Source: Pseudomonadota bacterium (GTDB lineage Bacteria; Chloroflexota; UBA6077; JAJPGT01). From it: DNA of 64,000 bases. This document shows, piece by piece, positions 44,312 to 52,640 of this stretch. The notes beneath the pieces were generated by a model, which was given only the letters and a program-made list of their open reading frames with translations, was not told the DNA's origin and ran no database searches. How positions within the stretch are numbered: position 1 is the stretch's first letter; the number at the start of each line of letters is the position of its first letter. The stretch lies in the NCBI GenBank assembly GCA_021325655.1, contig JAJPGT010000087.1, forward strand, positions 1 through 64,000. The letters run 5' to 3'. Both the position numbers and the translations under genes were made by a program.

Positions 44312-45727
44312 ATGGCTCACGATCTTCCAGGCACCCCGCTCACCCGGCGCAAGTTCCTCCAGTCGACCGCGCTGGCGCTGGGGGGCATGGCGACGCTGCC
44401 GCTGCTCAACACCTACGCTGCCCCGCTGCCCACACGCCTGCCGTCCCCCGCTGGCGGGACGCTCCAGCAGTCTCCCACGGTGGACGCCGCGTTCGTCAGC
44501 GGCGAGCACGACGAGACGCTGCTGCGCGAGTGGATTCCGAACGTGCAGCAGGACCTTGGGATCACCCTGACCGTCAGCGACCTGGGCGCCGGGGCGCTGC
44601 ACGACAAGATCGCCCAGGGCTTCCGGGCCGGCCAGTCTCCCTACGGGGTGACCGCGGTAGTGGGCTTCTGGCTGGCGGAGTTCGTTGGCGGCGGCAACTT
44701 CGAGCCGTTGGAGAAGTATCTCAACGACCCGAATCTGACCCCACCCGACTTCGACTTCGGCGACATGATCGACAAGCACCTCGATTACATCGCCTACTGG
44801 AACCTGGACGAGCAGCGCAACGGGCGCCCCGGCACCCTGTTCCTGATGCCCGGGCCGCACTCCGATGCGCACATGATCACCTACCGTACCGACCTGTTCG
44901 AGAAGTACGGCGTGGCCGGCCCGCCCAAGAGCTGGGACGAGTTCGTGGACATCGCCGCCAAGCTCCACCACCCGGCCGACGACCTCTACGGCACCGCGTT
45001 CGTCGGCAAGCTGGACCCGTCGATCTCCCTGACCGACTGGGCCAACCGCTTCATCTCCCTGGGTGGCCAGATGTTCACCGGCTCGCTCAAAGATAAGACG
45101 GTGGTCCCTCACCTGGACAGCGACGAGTCGGTAGCGGCGATCGAGAACATGGTCCGGCTGGTCGACTACTCCCCGCCCGGCGTCTCCAGCTATGCGCTGA
45201 CCGAGGTGACCGAGGCGATGGCGACCGGCAAGATCGGGATGATGCTCATGTGGGCGGTGGTGTCCGGGAAGATCTGGGCACCTGATCTGTCGCAGGTCTC
45301 GGACAAGGTGGCCGCAGCGGTCCCGCCGGGCAATGGCGTCACCATCCGCGGCGGCTGGGGCATGGGCATCCCCAAGGACATCCAGGACAAGGAGTCCTGC
45401 TGGAAGGTGATTCGCTACTACTCTACCAAGCAGGCGGACAAGGAGCGAGTGATGCGCTACGGGATCGCCCCGGTGCGCACCTCCACGCTGCAGGATCCGG
45501 AGGTGGTGGCCAAGTACCCATTCATGCCGACACTGGCGCAACTGCTCCAGAACGCCACCCCGTACCCGAGCATCCCGTTCCCCGAGTCCTGGGAGCTGGT
45601 GATGGAGCCGGCCAAGTACTGGAACAAGGCGGTGGTGAAGGAGCTGACGCCGAAGGAGGCGGCGGCGCAGGCACAGGAGGCGGTGCAGCAGATCCTGAAG
45701 AAGGGCGGCTGGAACGCGAACGCCTAG
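44312..45727 (+). CDS. Tat-exported ABC sugar-binding protein
   Basis: A 471-residue extracellular solute-binding protein of family 1. The N-terminus TRRKFLQSTALALGGMATL is a twin-arginine signal, so it is exported folded. The mature part has typical features such as YRTDLFEKYGVAGPPKSWDEF (given in part), TEVTEAMATGKIGMMLMWAV and GGWGMGIPKDIQDKE. GAGGAGG lies 10 bases before the ATG. It follows the LacI gene after about 105 bases and precedes two permeases, from which it is separated by a strong hairpin. Substrate is probably a sugar, polyol or sugar acid. Confidence 0.92.
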   Translation: MAHDLPGTPLTRRKFLQSTALALGGMATLPLLNTYAAPLPTRLPSPAGGTLQQSPTVDAAFVSGEHDETLLREWIPNVQQDLGITLTVSDLGAGALHDKIAQGFRAGQSPYGVTAVVGFWLAEFVGGGNFEPLEKYLNDPNLTPPDFDFGDMIDKHLDYIAYWNLDEQRNGRPGTLFLMPGPHSDAHMITYRTDLFEKYGVAGPPKSWDEFVDIAAKLHHPADDLYGTAFVGKLDPSISLTDWANRFISLGGQMFTGSLKDKTVVPHLDSDESVAAIENMVRLVDYSPPGVSSYALTEVTEAMATGKIGMMLMWAVVSGKIWAPDLSQVSDKVAAAVPPGNGVTIRGGWGMGIPKDIQDKESCWKVIRYYSTKQADKERVMRYGIAPVRTSTLQDPEVVAKYPFMPTLAQLLQNATPYPSIPFPESWELVMEPAKYWNKAVVKELTPKEAAAQAQEAVQQILKKGGWNANA

Positions 45728-45765
45728 CCCCGAGCGATTGCCAGGACGCTCGCGGGCCCAGCGGT

Positions 45766-45795
45766 GGGAGGGGCGGAACTAGCCCCGCCCCTCCC
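45766..45795 (+). promoter_or_regulatory. Intra-operon hairpin between binding protein and permease genes
   Basis: GGGAGGGGCGG (45766-45776) pairs perfectly with 45785-45795 across 8 bases. Hairpins at this place in sugar ABC operons are known to stop part of the transcripts or protect the upstream mRNA, so that the binding protein is made in excess of the permeases. Confidence 0.6.
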
Positions 45796-45833
45796 GCGTC
45801 CCACCGGCGCTCGCCAACACGGAAGAGGGGAGC

Positions 45834-46757
45834 ATGGCGAAGTCTGCACAGGTCCAGGCCGCTCCGATGGCGGTGTCCCGCCGGACCCGGCCGCGGCTGG
45901 GGAACAGTCCCTGGCCGTTCATCCTCCCGGCGGTAGCCTACCTCCTGCTGTTCTCGCTGTACCCGCTGGTCTGGTCGCTGCTGATCTCCTTCCAGGAGTA
46001 CGACTTCAAGACGCGCAGCTTCTCCTGGGTGGGCCTGGCCAACTACGCTCAGATCGCCAGCGATCCCGAGTTCCGCGCCGCGCTGCGCAACACCGCCATC
46101 TTCACCATCTCCACCGTGCTGCTGGAGCTGGTTCTGGGAATGGCGCTGGCGCTGTTCATGAATCGCCAGATCATCGGCAAGAGCCTGATCCGCTCGCTGC
46201 TGATCCTGCCGATGGTCACTACCCCGATGGTCGTGGGGCTGATGTGGCGCTTCCTGTTCAACACCGACATCGGCCCGATCAACTACCTGTTGAAGGTCCT
46301 GTTCCACCTGAAGCCGGTCAACTGGCTCGGCAGCTCTCCATACTCGCTTATCTCGCTCATCATCGTCGACGTCTGGCAGTGGACCCCCTTCGCCTTCCTG
46401 ATCCTGTACGCCGGGCTGCAGACGATCCCCGAGGAGCTGCTCGAGGCGGCGCGCATCGACGGCGCCGGGGCGCTGGCGCTGTTCCGCTACCTGATCGTCC
46501 CGCTGCTCACCCCGATGATCACCGTGGTGGTGCTGTTCCGGGCGATCGATAGCTGGCGCGCCTTCGACACAGTGTTCACCCTCACCTTCGGTGGGCCGGG
46601 GCGCGACTCGGCGACACTCAGCTTCCTCGCCTATCTGCAGGGCTTCGCCTACTCCCACCTGGGCCTCGCCTCGGCGCTGGCCTACGTTATGGTGGCCGTC
46701 GTGATCGTCTTCGTCACCGCGTTCCGCGTCGCGGTGCTCAACCGGGTAGTCCGATGA
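45834..46757 (+). CDS. Sugar ABC transporter permease (MalF/UgpA type)
   Basis: A 307-residue permease with six transmembrane helices, starting WPFILPAVAYLLLFSLYPLVW. The EAA loop that docks on the ATPase is EELLEAARIDGAGALALFRYLIVPLL (given in part here: EAARIDGAGALALFRY). GAGGGGAGC precedes the ATG. The stop overlaps the next permease start in ATGA. No ATP-binding gene occurs nearby, so a shared MsiK-like ATPase encoded elsewhere is likely. Confidence 0.93.
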   Translation: MAKSAQVQAAPMAVSRRTRPRLGNSPWPFILPAVAYLLLFSLYPLVWSLLISFQEYDFKTRSFSWVGLANYAQIASDPEFRAALRNTAIFTISTVLLELVLGMALALFMNRQIIGKSLIRSLLILPMVTTPMVVGLMWRFLFNTDIGPINYLLKVLFHLKPVNWLGSSPYSLISLIIVDVWQWTPFAFLILYAGLQTIPEELLEAARIDGAGALALFRYLIVPLLTPMITVVVLFRAIDSWRAFDTVFTLTFGGPGRDSATLSFLAYLQGFAYSHLGLASALAYVMVAVVIVFVTAFRVAVLNRVVR

Positions 46758-47593
46758 TGCTCCGCCGTGCGCTCGACCTGCTCTTCACCTACGTCGTCCT
46801 GGCAATCATCCTGGTCGTCGTCCTCGCCCCGTTCGCTTTCCTGGTGATCTCCTCCTTCAAGACCAACATCGAGATCCTGAAGTCGCCGCCCACGCTCAAC
46901 ATCTTCAACTGGGGCGTGATCCAGAAGAACTACGACCAGGTGCTCAACCAGCGCAGCTTCCTGTTCTACATCCGCAACTCCTGCGTGGTGGTGCTTGCCT
47001 CCACCCTGCTTGCGCTGGTGACCGGCACCCCGGCCGCCTACGGCTTCTCTCGCTGGCGCTTCCGGGCGAGCAACGACCTGGCGTACTGGATCCTGAGCAA
47101 CCGCTTCATGCCCGTAGTGGCGATCGCGGTCCCGATCTACCTGATGATGCTCAATCTGCGCCTGCTGGACACCTATCAGGGGCTGATCCTGCCTTACGTT
47201 GCGATCAATATCCCCCTGGTAGTCTGGGTGATGCGCGGCTTCTTCGACGAGATCAGCCATGAGATCGACGAGGCGGCGCTGCTGGACGGCTGCAACCGCT
47301 GGTCGGCGCTGGTGCGGGTGCTGCTGCCGCTGTCCGGCCCGGGGCTGGTGACCACGGCGATCCTGTGCGCGATCTTCACCTGGAATGAGTTCCTGCTCGG
47401 GCTGTTCATCGTCAACACCAAGGCGGCGCAGACCGTGCCGGTAGGCGCCTCCGGACTGCTGTCGATGGAGCGCAGCATCGAGTGGAACGTCACGACCACG
47501 GTCGGGGTCGTCACCGTCATCCCAGTGCTGATCTTCTCGCTGCTGATCCAGCGCCACATCGTCCGCGGCCTGACCGCTGGAGCGGTGAAATAA
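46754..47593 (+). CDS. Sugar ABC transporter permease (MalG/UgpE type)
   Basis: A 279-residue partner permease with about six helices. Landmarks are the N-terminal VLAPFAFLVISSFKTNIEIL, the internal GTPAAYGFSRWRF, and the EAA loop EIDEAALLDGCNRWSALVRV. It starts within the stop of the previous permease (ATGA) and forms the heterodimer with it. The next gene, an E1 alpha subunit, begins 61 bases downstream in the same direction, so transport and oxidation are likely on one transcript. Confidence 0.93.
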   Translation: MMLRRALDLLFTYVVLAIILVVVLAPFAFLVISSFKTNIEILKSPPTLNIFNWGVIQKNYDQVLNQRSFLFYIRNSCVVVLASTLLALVTGTPAAYGFSRWRFRASNDLAYWILSNRFMPVVAIAVPIYLMMLNLRLLDTYQGLILPYVAINIPLVVWVMRGFFDEISHEIDEAALLDGCNRWSALVRVLLPLSGPGLVTTAILCAIFTWNEFLLGLFIVNTKAAQTVPVGASGLLSMERSIEWNVTTTVGVVTVIPVLIFSLLIQRHIVRGLTAGAVK

Positions 47594-47654
47594 CCTGCCC
47601 GGCGGGCGCGAGCTGGCTCGGGCAGCGCCGCCGGGCTGAACAGGGGGTAGCTCG

Positions 47655-48683
47655 ATGACGATGATCGCCGCATCGCGCCACGCCGCGCCGGTTGGCGGCT
47701 CGGAACCAGAACGGCTGCTCTGGATGTACCGGACACTGCTGCGCATCCGAGCCTTCGATGAGCGGATCGTCCGGCTGTTCAACCAGGGCAAGATCGCCGG
47801 GGCGCTGCACTCCTACGTCGGCGAGGAGGCAGTAGCCACCGGGGTGTGCGCCAACCTGCGGCCAGATGACTACATCGTCAGCACTCACCGTGGCCACGGG
47901 CACCTGCTCGCCAAGGGCGGCGAGATGCGTCGGATGATGGCCGAGCTGTACGGCCGGGTGGACGGCTACTGCCGCGGCAAAGGCGGGAGCATGCACATCA
48001 CCGACGTTAGCCTGGGCATTCTCGGCGCCAACGGGATCGTCGGCGCCGGCCTGCCCATCGCCGCCGGCGCCGGGACCGCGATCCGACTGAAGGGCGGCGA
48101 CCAGGTCGTCGCCTGCTTCTTTGGCGACGGCGCGGCCAACACCGGCGCCTTCCACGAGGGGCTCAACCTCGCCGCCACCTGGAATCTACCGGTGCTGTTC
48201 GTCTGCGAGAACAACGGCTACGCCCAGTTCACCCCGCAGCGAATGCACGCCCGCGTCCCCGACCTGTTCGTTCGGGCCGAGGGCTACGGCATCCCCGGGG
48301 CCTCCGTGGACGGCAACGACGTGCTGGCAGTGTCCGAGGCGGCCTCCGCCGCGGTCGAGCGGGCGCGGCGGGGCGGCGGCCCGAGCCTGATCGAGGCGAA
48401 GACGTTCCGCTGGTACGGCCACGCGATTAACAACCCGGCCTCCAATCTCGGGCGCGACCAGGCCGAGATCGACGCCTGGAAGGCGCGCGATCCGATCCCG
48501 CGCTTCGAGCGCCAGCTTCTCGACCGTGGCCTGGCGACCCAGGCGGATCTGGACGCCATGCGCGCCGAGGTGCTCCAGGAGCTAGAGGAGAGCATTGCCT
48601 TTGCCGAGGCCAGCCCGCTCGCGGCGCCGGAGAGCGCGCTTGAGGACGTCTACACCACCCTGCCGCCGGGAGCGGAGCTATGA
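47655..48683 (+). CDS. 2-oxoacid/acetoin dehydrogenase E1 component, alpha subunit
   Basis: A 342-residue thiamine diphosphate enzyme subunit. The ThDP motif [23 protein letters not shown] (given in part: [13 protein letters not shown] ... [12 protein letters not shown]) is clear, as are [11 protein letters not shown] and GGSMHITD. Such E1 subunits decarboxylate pyruvate or branched 2-oxoacids, or cleave acetoin. It overlaps the beta subunit gene in ATGA. E2 and E3 genes are not present, so the complex either borrows them or acts without a lipoyl partner. By context it may consume pyruvate or a 2-oxoacid produced from the transported sugar. Confidence 0.92.
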   Translation: MTMIAASRHAAPVGGSEPERLLWMYRTLLRIRAFDERIVRLFNQGKIAGALHSYVGEEAVATGVCANLRPDDYIVSTHRGHGHLLAKGGEMRRMMAELYGRVDGYCRGKGGSMHITDVSLGILGANGIVGAGLPIAAGAGTAIRLKGGDQVVACFFGDGAANTGAFHEGLNLAATWNLPVLFVCENNGYAQFTPQRMHARVPDLFVRAEGYGIPGASVDGNDVLAVSEAASAAVERARRGGGPSLIEAKTFRWYGHAINNPASNLGRDQAEIDAWKARDPIPRFERQLLDRGLATQADLDAMRAEVLQELEESIAFAEASPLAAPESALEDVYTTLPPGAEL

Positions 48684-49660
48684 GAGAGCTGCTGCTGCGC
48701 GAGGCGCTCAACGAGGCGCTGCGGGAAGAGCTGCGCCAGGACCCCCGGGTGTTCCTGCTCGGGGAAGACATCATCGACCCGTGGGGTGGGACGTTCCGGG
48801 TCACCGAGGGGCTGTACACCGAGTTCGGCCCGGAGCGCGTCCGTGAGACGCCGATCTCCGAGGCGGCGATCGTCGGCTGCGCGATCGGCGCCGCGCTGCT
48901 GGGGATGCGGCCGGTCGCGGAGATCATGTTCCTCGACTTCGCCGCGATCGCGATGGACCAGATCGTCAACCAGGCAGCGAAGCTGCGCTACATGACCGGC
49001 GGCCAGACCTCCGTCCCGATCGTCATCCGCGCCGCCGGCGGCGCCGGCCGCGCCTCGGCGGCGCAGCATTCGCAGAGCCTGGAGGCGTGGTTCACCCACG
49101 TCCCCGGCCTGAAGGTCGTCATGCCCTCCACCCCCTACGACGCCAAGGGGCTGCTGAAGGCCGCGATCCGCGACCCGGATCCCGTTATCTTCATCGAGCA
49201 CAAGATGGCCTACAGCACGAAGGGGCCAGTCCCCGAGGAGGACTACGTTATCCCCCTGGGCAAGGCCGACGTGAAGCGCCCGGGCAAGGACCTGACGCTA
49301 GTCGCCACCTCCCGCCAGGTGCTGCGAGCGCTGGAGGCGGCAGAGCGCGTGGCGATCGAGGACGGCTATGACGTGGAGGTGGTGGACCCGCGCACCCTGT
49401 ATCCGCTCGACCTGGAGACGATCCTGGCCTCGGTACGCAAGACGCACCGGGTGCTGATCGTCCATGAGGCGGCCAGGCGCGGCGGCTGGGGCGGTGAGCT
49501 GCTGGCCCAGATCGTCGAGCACGCCTTCGACGATCTGGACGCGCAGATCATCCGGGTCGCGGCAGAGAACACGCCCATTCCGTTCGCCCCGCCTATGGAG
49601 GAGTTCGTCATCCCGCAGGTGGACGACATCGTGGCCGGGATCCGGAGCGCGCTCGCGTAG
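48680..49660 (+). CDS. 2-oxoacid/acetoin dehydrogenase E1 component, beta subunit
   Basis: A 326-residue transketolase-like beta subunit. Visible features are [20 protein letters not shown], the E-x-x-I-x-G-x-A-like segment [20 protein letters not shown], and the C-terminal [18 protein letters not shown] and [16 protein letters not shown]. It starts inside the alpha-subunit stop (ATGA) and ends the operon. It is convergent with the uracil-DNA glycosylase gene. Confidence 0.93.
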   Translation: MRELLLREALNEALREELRQDPRVFLLGEDIIDPWGGTFRVTEGLYTEFGPERVRETPISEAAIVGCAIGAALLGMRPVAEIMFLDFAAIAMDQIVNQAAKLRYMTGGQTSVPIVIRAAGGAGRASAAQHSQSLEAWFTHVPGLKVVMPSTPYDAKGLLKAAIRDPDPVIFIEHKMAYSTKGPVPEEDYVIPLGKADVKRPGKDLTLVATSRQVLRALEAAERVAIEDGYDVEVVDPRTLYPLDLETILASVRKTHRVLIVHEAARRGGWGGELLAQIVEHAFDDLDAQIIRVAAENTPIPFAPPMEEFVIPQVDDIVAGIRSALA

Positions 49661-49784
49661 TGGCGCCCGCGGCGCCGGGCCCGAGTGAGCACCGCGGACG
49701 CGCACTGGCCGATCACCCACCGCGCTGCCTTCATCCGCCTATCAGGCCTTTTCATCGTCGCTGCAGGGGACGTCGGCGCGCGGG

Positions 49785-50471
49785 CTACTCGGCTGGACCG
49801 AGCAGGGTGCGGGCCAGAGTGAACACCTGGTCCAGCATCGGCTCGGTCAGGCGGCCGGTGGCGGTGTTCTGCTGGCTGGGGTGGTAGGAGCAGATCAGCC
49901 GCAGGCCGTCTGGCAGGGTGTGGCAGACGGCGTGGCCGAAGGCGAGCCGGCCGACCGAGGTGCCGCGGGCACGCAGCGCGGCCAGGAAGCCGTCCAGCGC
50001 GATCCGCCCCAGGACGACCACCACCTGGACCCGTTGGAGCAGGTCCAGCTCGCACAGCAGCCACTGGCGGCAGGTGCGGAGCTCCTCCGGGCTCGGCCTG
50101 TTGTTCGGTGGGACGCAGCGCACGACGGCGGTGATGTAGGCGTCGCGGAGCGTCAGGCCGTCATCCTTGTGGCGCGAGGTGGGCTGTGAGGCGAATCCGG
50201 CCCGGTACAGCGCGCGAAACAGCCAGTCGCCCGAGGCGTCGCCGGTGAAGTAGCGCCCGGTGCGGTTGCCACCGTGGGCTGCCGGGGCGAGCCCCACCAC
50301 CAGCAGCCGCGCTCGGGGATCGCCGAACGGGGGCAGCGGCCGGCCCCAGTACGTCTCATGGCGGTAGGCGCGCCGCTTCTCGCGGGCGACCCGCTCGCGA
50401 AACTCGACCAGCCGCGGGCAGGCGCGGCATTCGACAACCTCGGCGGCGAGCTGCAGGAAGCGGTCAGCCAT
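49785..50471 (-). CDS. udgB: Type 5 uracil-DNA glycosylase (UDGb)
   Basis: A 228-residue DNA repair enzyme that removes uracil and related deaminated bases. Family 5 hallmarks: the iron-sulfur cysteines starting with CRACPRL, motif A GLAPAAHGGNRTGR, FTGDASGDWLFRALY, CVPPNNRPSPEE, and the C-terminal SYHPSQQN. ATG 50471 overlaps the deoC stop by one base (TGATG), showing translational coupling. Joining a uracil glycosylase to deoxyribose-phosphate aldolase fits a base/deoxyribose salvage or repair theme. Type 5 enzymes occur mostly in thermophiles and Actinobacteria. Confidence 0.93.
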   Translation of the reverse strand: MADRFLQLAAEVVECRACPRLVEFRERVAREKRRAYRHETYWGRPLPPFGDPRARLLVVGLAPAAHGGNRTGRYFTGDASGDWLFRALYRAGFASQPTSRHKDDGLTLRDAYITAVVRCVPPNNRPSPEELRTCRQWLLCELDLLQRVQVVVVLGRIALDGFLAALRARGTSVGRLAFGHAVCHTLPDGLRLICSYHPSQQNTATGRLTEPMLDQVFTLARTLLGPAE

Positions 50472-51172
50472 CAGGGGGACGGCCACCCGCTGGCCGCTGG
50501 CGAGTGCCCCCCCAGCAGCTCTTCCATGATCGCAACGCTCGCGCTCAGCCCGAGCCGGTGAGCGCCCGCGGCGAGCATCTCGCGCGCCGCCGCCAGGGTG
50601 CGAATGCCGCCCGAGGCCTTCACCTGCGCCCGCTCCCCCACCACCTCGCGGAGCAGCGCCACGTCCGCCACGGTAGCGCCACCGGCCGGATGGAAGCCGG
50701 TGGACGTTTTGACGAAGTCCGCCCCGGCCACGACCGCCAGTTGCGCCGCCTCGCGCTTCAGCACCTCCGGCAGCGCTGCCGCCTCCACGATCACCTTCAG
50801 CACGATGCTGGACGGCAGCGCCCGCCGCACCGCGCGGATATCGTCCTCCACCGCGCGGAAGTCCCCGCCGCACAGATGGCCGAGGTTCAGCACCATGTCG
50901 ATCTCGCTCGCCCCGTCGTGCACCGCTGCGTCCGCCTCCGCCGCCTTCAGGTCGGAGCGGTTGGCGCCCAGCGGAAAGCCGACGACCGAGCAGACGCGCG
51001 GCGCGTGGCCCCGCAGCGCCGCGGCGGCGGTGGTGACCCAGCAGGGATTTACGCAGACGGCGTAGAACCGGTACTGAACCGCCTCGACGCAGAGCTGCTC
51101 GATCTGCGCCGGCGTTGCCTCTGGCTTCAGCAAGGTGTGGTCGATGATTCGGGCCAGCTCCTCGGGGCTCAT
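50471..51172 (-). CDS. deoC: Deoxyribose-phosphate aldolase
   Basis: A 233-residue class I aldolase that cleaves 2-deoxyribose 5-phosphate into glyceraldehyde 3-phosphate and acetaldehyde. Family features: ARIIDHTLLKPEATPAQI, VCVNPCWV, CSVVGFPLGAN, EIDMVLNLG, the lysines in VLKVIVEAA and in DFVKTSTGF (Schiff base), and ASGGIRTLAAA. GGGAGGAG precedes ATG 51172. It overlaps the upstream cupin gene (ATGA) and the downstream glycosylase (TGATG), so all three are tightly coupled. Confidence 0.96.
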   Translation of the reverse strand: MSPEELARIIDHTLLKPEATPAQIEQLCVEAVQYRFYAVCVNPCWVTTAAAALRGHAPRVCSVVGFPLGANRSDLKAAEADAAVHDGASEIDMVLNLGHLCGGDFRAVEDDIRAVRRALPSSIVLKVIVEAAALPEVLKREAAQLAVVAGADFVKTSTGFHPAGGATVADVALLREVVGERAQVKASGGIRTLAAAREMLAAGAHRLGLSASVAIMEELLGGHSPAASGWPSP

Positions 51173-51483
51173 GCTCCTCCCGCGCGGTGCGCCTCCAGAC
51201 AGGTGACGCCCTGGGGACCGACGACGGCGGAGTGCGGAGTGCGGGGCGGGAGGTCGAGCCGGTCGCCGGGGCGCAGGTCGTACGGCTCGCCGCGGACGAT
51301 GAAGCGAATGGAGCCCGATAGGCAGTACAGCACCTTGTGGTACGGATGCTCGTGCTCGGGGTAGCGGTCGTACGGAGCGTTGCCCCAGGTATAGGGCTGC
51401 AGCCCCTCCCGGGCGTAGCGGTCGCGGAGCTGTGCCTCGGTGGGCGGCTCGGGTTCGGGCCAGCGGACGAGACGAAGGCTCAT
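51169..51483 (-). CDS. Small cupin protein
   Basis: A 104-residue cupin with the metal-site pattern YPEHEHPYHKVLYCLSG and the second motif LRPGDRLDLPPRTPHSAVV. It starts at ATG 51483 and overlaps deoC in an ATGA. It is the first gene of the cupin-deoC-udgB operon, divergent from the M24 gene after about 77 bases. A role as an isomerase or ligand sensor for a sugar phosphate would fit the context but is not shown by sequence. Confidence 0.85.
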   Translation of the reverse strand: MSLRLVRWPEPEPPTEAQLRDRYAREGLQPYTWGNAPYDRYPEHEHPYHKVLYCLSGSIRFIVRGEPYDLRPGDRLDLPPRTPHSAVVGPQGVTCLEAHRAGGA

Positions 51484-51560
51484 ATGCCACGATAGTACCC
51501 GCTGGCGGCGCGGCCGTGCAGGCCGATGCGTCGGGCCTTGGCCAGGGAAGGGGAGCGGCG

Positions 51561-52640
51561 ATGGCGGAGCTGGAGACGAAGCTGGGACTGATCCGGGCGG
51601 CGCTGGAGGCGCATGGACTGAGCGGGGTACGGCTGCGCGGGGTAGACTGGTTCGCCTGGGCGACCTGCGGTGGATCGAGCGTGGTGATCCTCACCACCGA
51701 GACCGGCGTCGCCGAGGTGCTGGTGACGCGCGAGGGCGCATGGGTGCTGACGGATTCCATCGAGGCGCCGCGGATGAGCGCGGAAGAGGTGCCGCCGGGG
51801 CTGGAGGTGTGGCAGGCGCCGTGGACCACCCCGAGCGCCCGCGAGCGGTTCGTGGCCGAGCGTGCCCGCGGCCCTCTGGCCAGCGACCGCCCTCAGCCGG
51901 GCGAACGACCGCTGCCGCCGGAGCTGGTGGCGGCGAAGCGGCGGCTGCTGCCGGAAGAGCTGGAGCGCTATCGGGCGCTGGGCCGGGACGCCGCCGCGGC
52001 GATGACCGAGGTGCTCCAGCGGGCGCAGCCGGACTGGACGGAGTATCAGCTTGCCGGGGCCGGGGCGGAGGCGCTCTGGCGGCGGGGGATTCACCCGACC
52101 CTGACGCTGGTGGGAGGGGAGCGGCGGCTGCCGCTCCACCGCCACGCCACCGCCGGCCCGGACCGGCTCGGGCAGCGGGCGATGCTGGTGTTCTGCGGCC
52201 GGCGCCACGGACTGTACGCCAACCTGACCCGCTTCGTCTCCTTCCGCCCGCCCACCGCCCAGGAGCGCCAGTTTGCCGCCGACGTCGCCCAGGTCGAGGC
52301 CGCCGCCTGGGCGGCCTCGACGCCGGGAGCCACGGTGGGCGCGGTGTATGATGCCATCGTCGCCGCCTACGCCCGCCAGGGCCATCCCGGGGCGGAGGCG
52401 TTCCACCACCAGGGCGGCACCACCGGCTATCTCTCCCGCGAGCTGGTGGCCCGACCAGGGATGGCCGAGGTGATCGAGGCGAATACGGCGCTGGCCTGGA
52501 ACCCGAGCCTGCCAGGAGCGAAGATCGAGGACACGGTGGTGACGAGCGACCGGGGGATCGAGATCCTCACCGTCGATCCCGCCTGGCCCACGGTCACTGT
52601 CGCCGGGCGCCCCCGGCCCGATGTGCTGATGCGCGCATGA
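51561..52640 (+). CDS. M24-family (creatinase/prolidase-like) protein lacking key metal ligands
   Basis: A 359-residue pita-bread-fold protein with an N-terminal creatinase-like domain (1-150) and a C-terminal M24 domain. Where peptidases have two Asp ligands in D-x-G-...-SDxTR, this protein has LVFCGRRHGLYANLTRFV, so both Asp are lost. The His (FHHQGGTTGY) and the Glu in KIEDTVVTS remain. It is therefore probably not a two-metal peptidase and may work like creatinase, which needs no metal, or be a binding protein. GAAGGGGAG precedes the ATG. It overlaps galK in an ATGA. Confidence 0.82.
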   Translation: MAELETKLGLIRAALEAHGLSGVRLRGVDWFAWATCGGSSVVILTTETGVAEVLVTREGAWVLTDSIEAPRMSAEEVPPGLEVWQAPWTTPSARERFVAERARGPLASDRPQPGERPLPPELVAAKRRLLPEELERYRALGRDAAAAMTEVLQRAQPDWTEYQLAGAGAEALWRRGIHPTLTLVGGERRLPLHRHATAGPDRLGQRAMLVFCGRRHGLYANLTRFVSFRPPTAQERQFAADVAQVEAAAWAASTPGATVGAVYDAIVAAYARQGHPGAEAFHHQGGTTGYLSRELVARPGMAEVIEANTALAWNPSLPGAKIEDTVVTSDRGIEILTVDPAWPTVTVAGRPRPDVLMRA

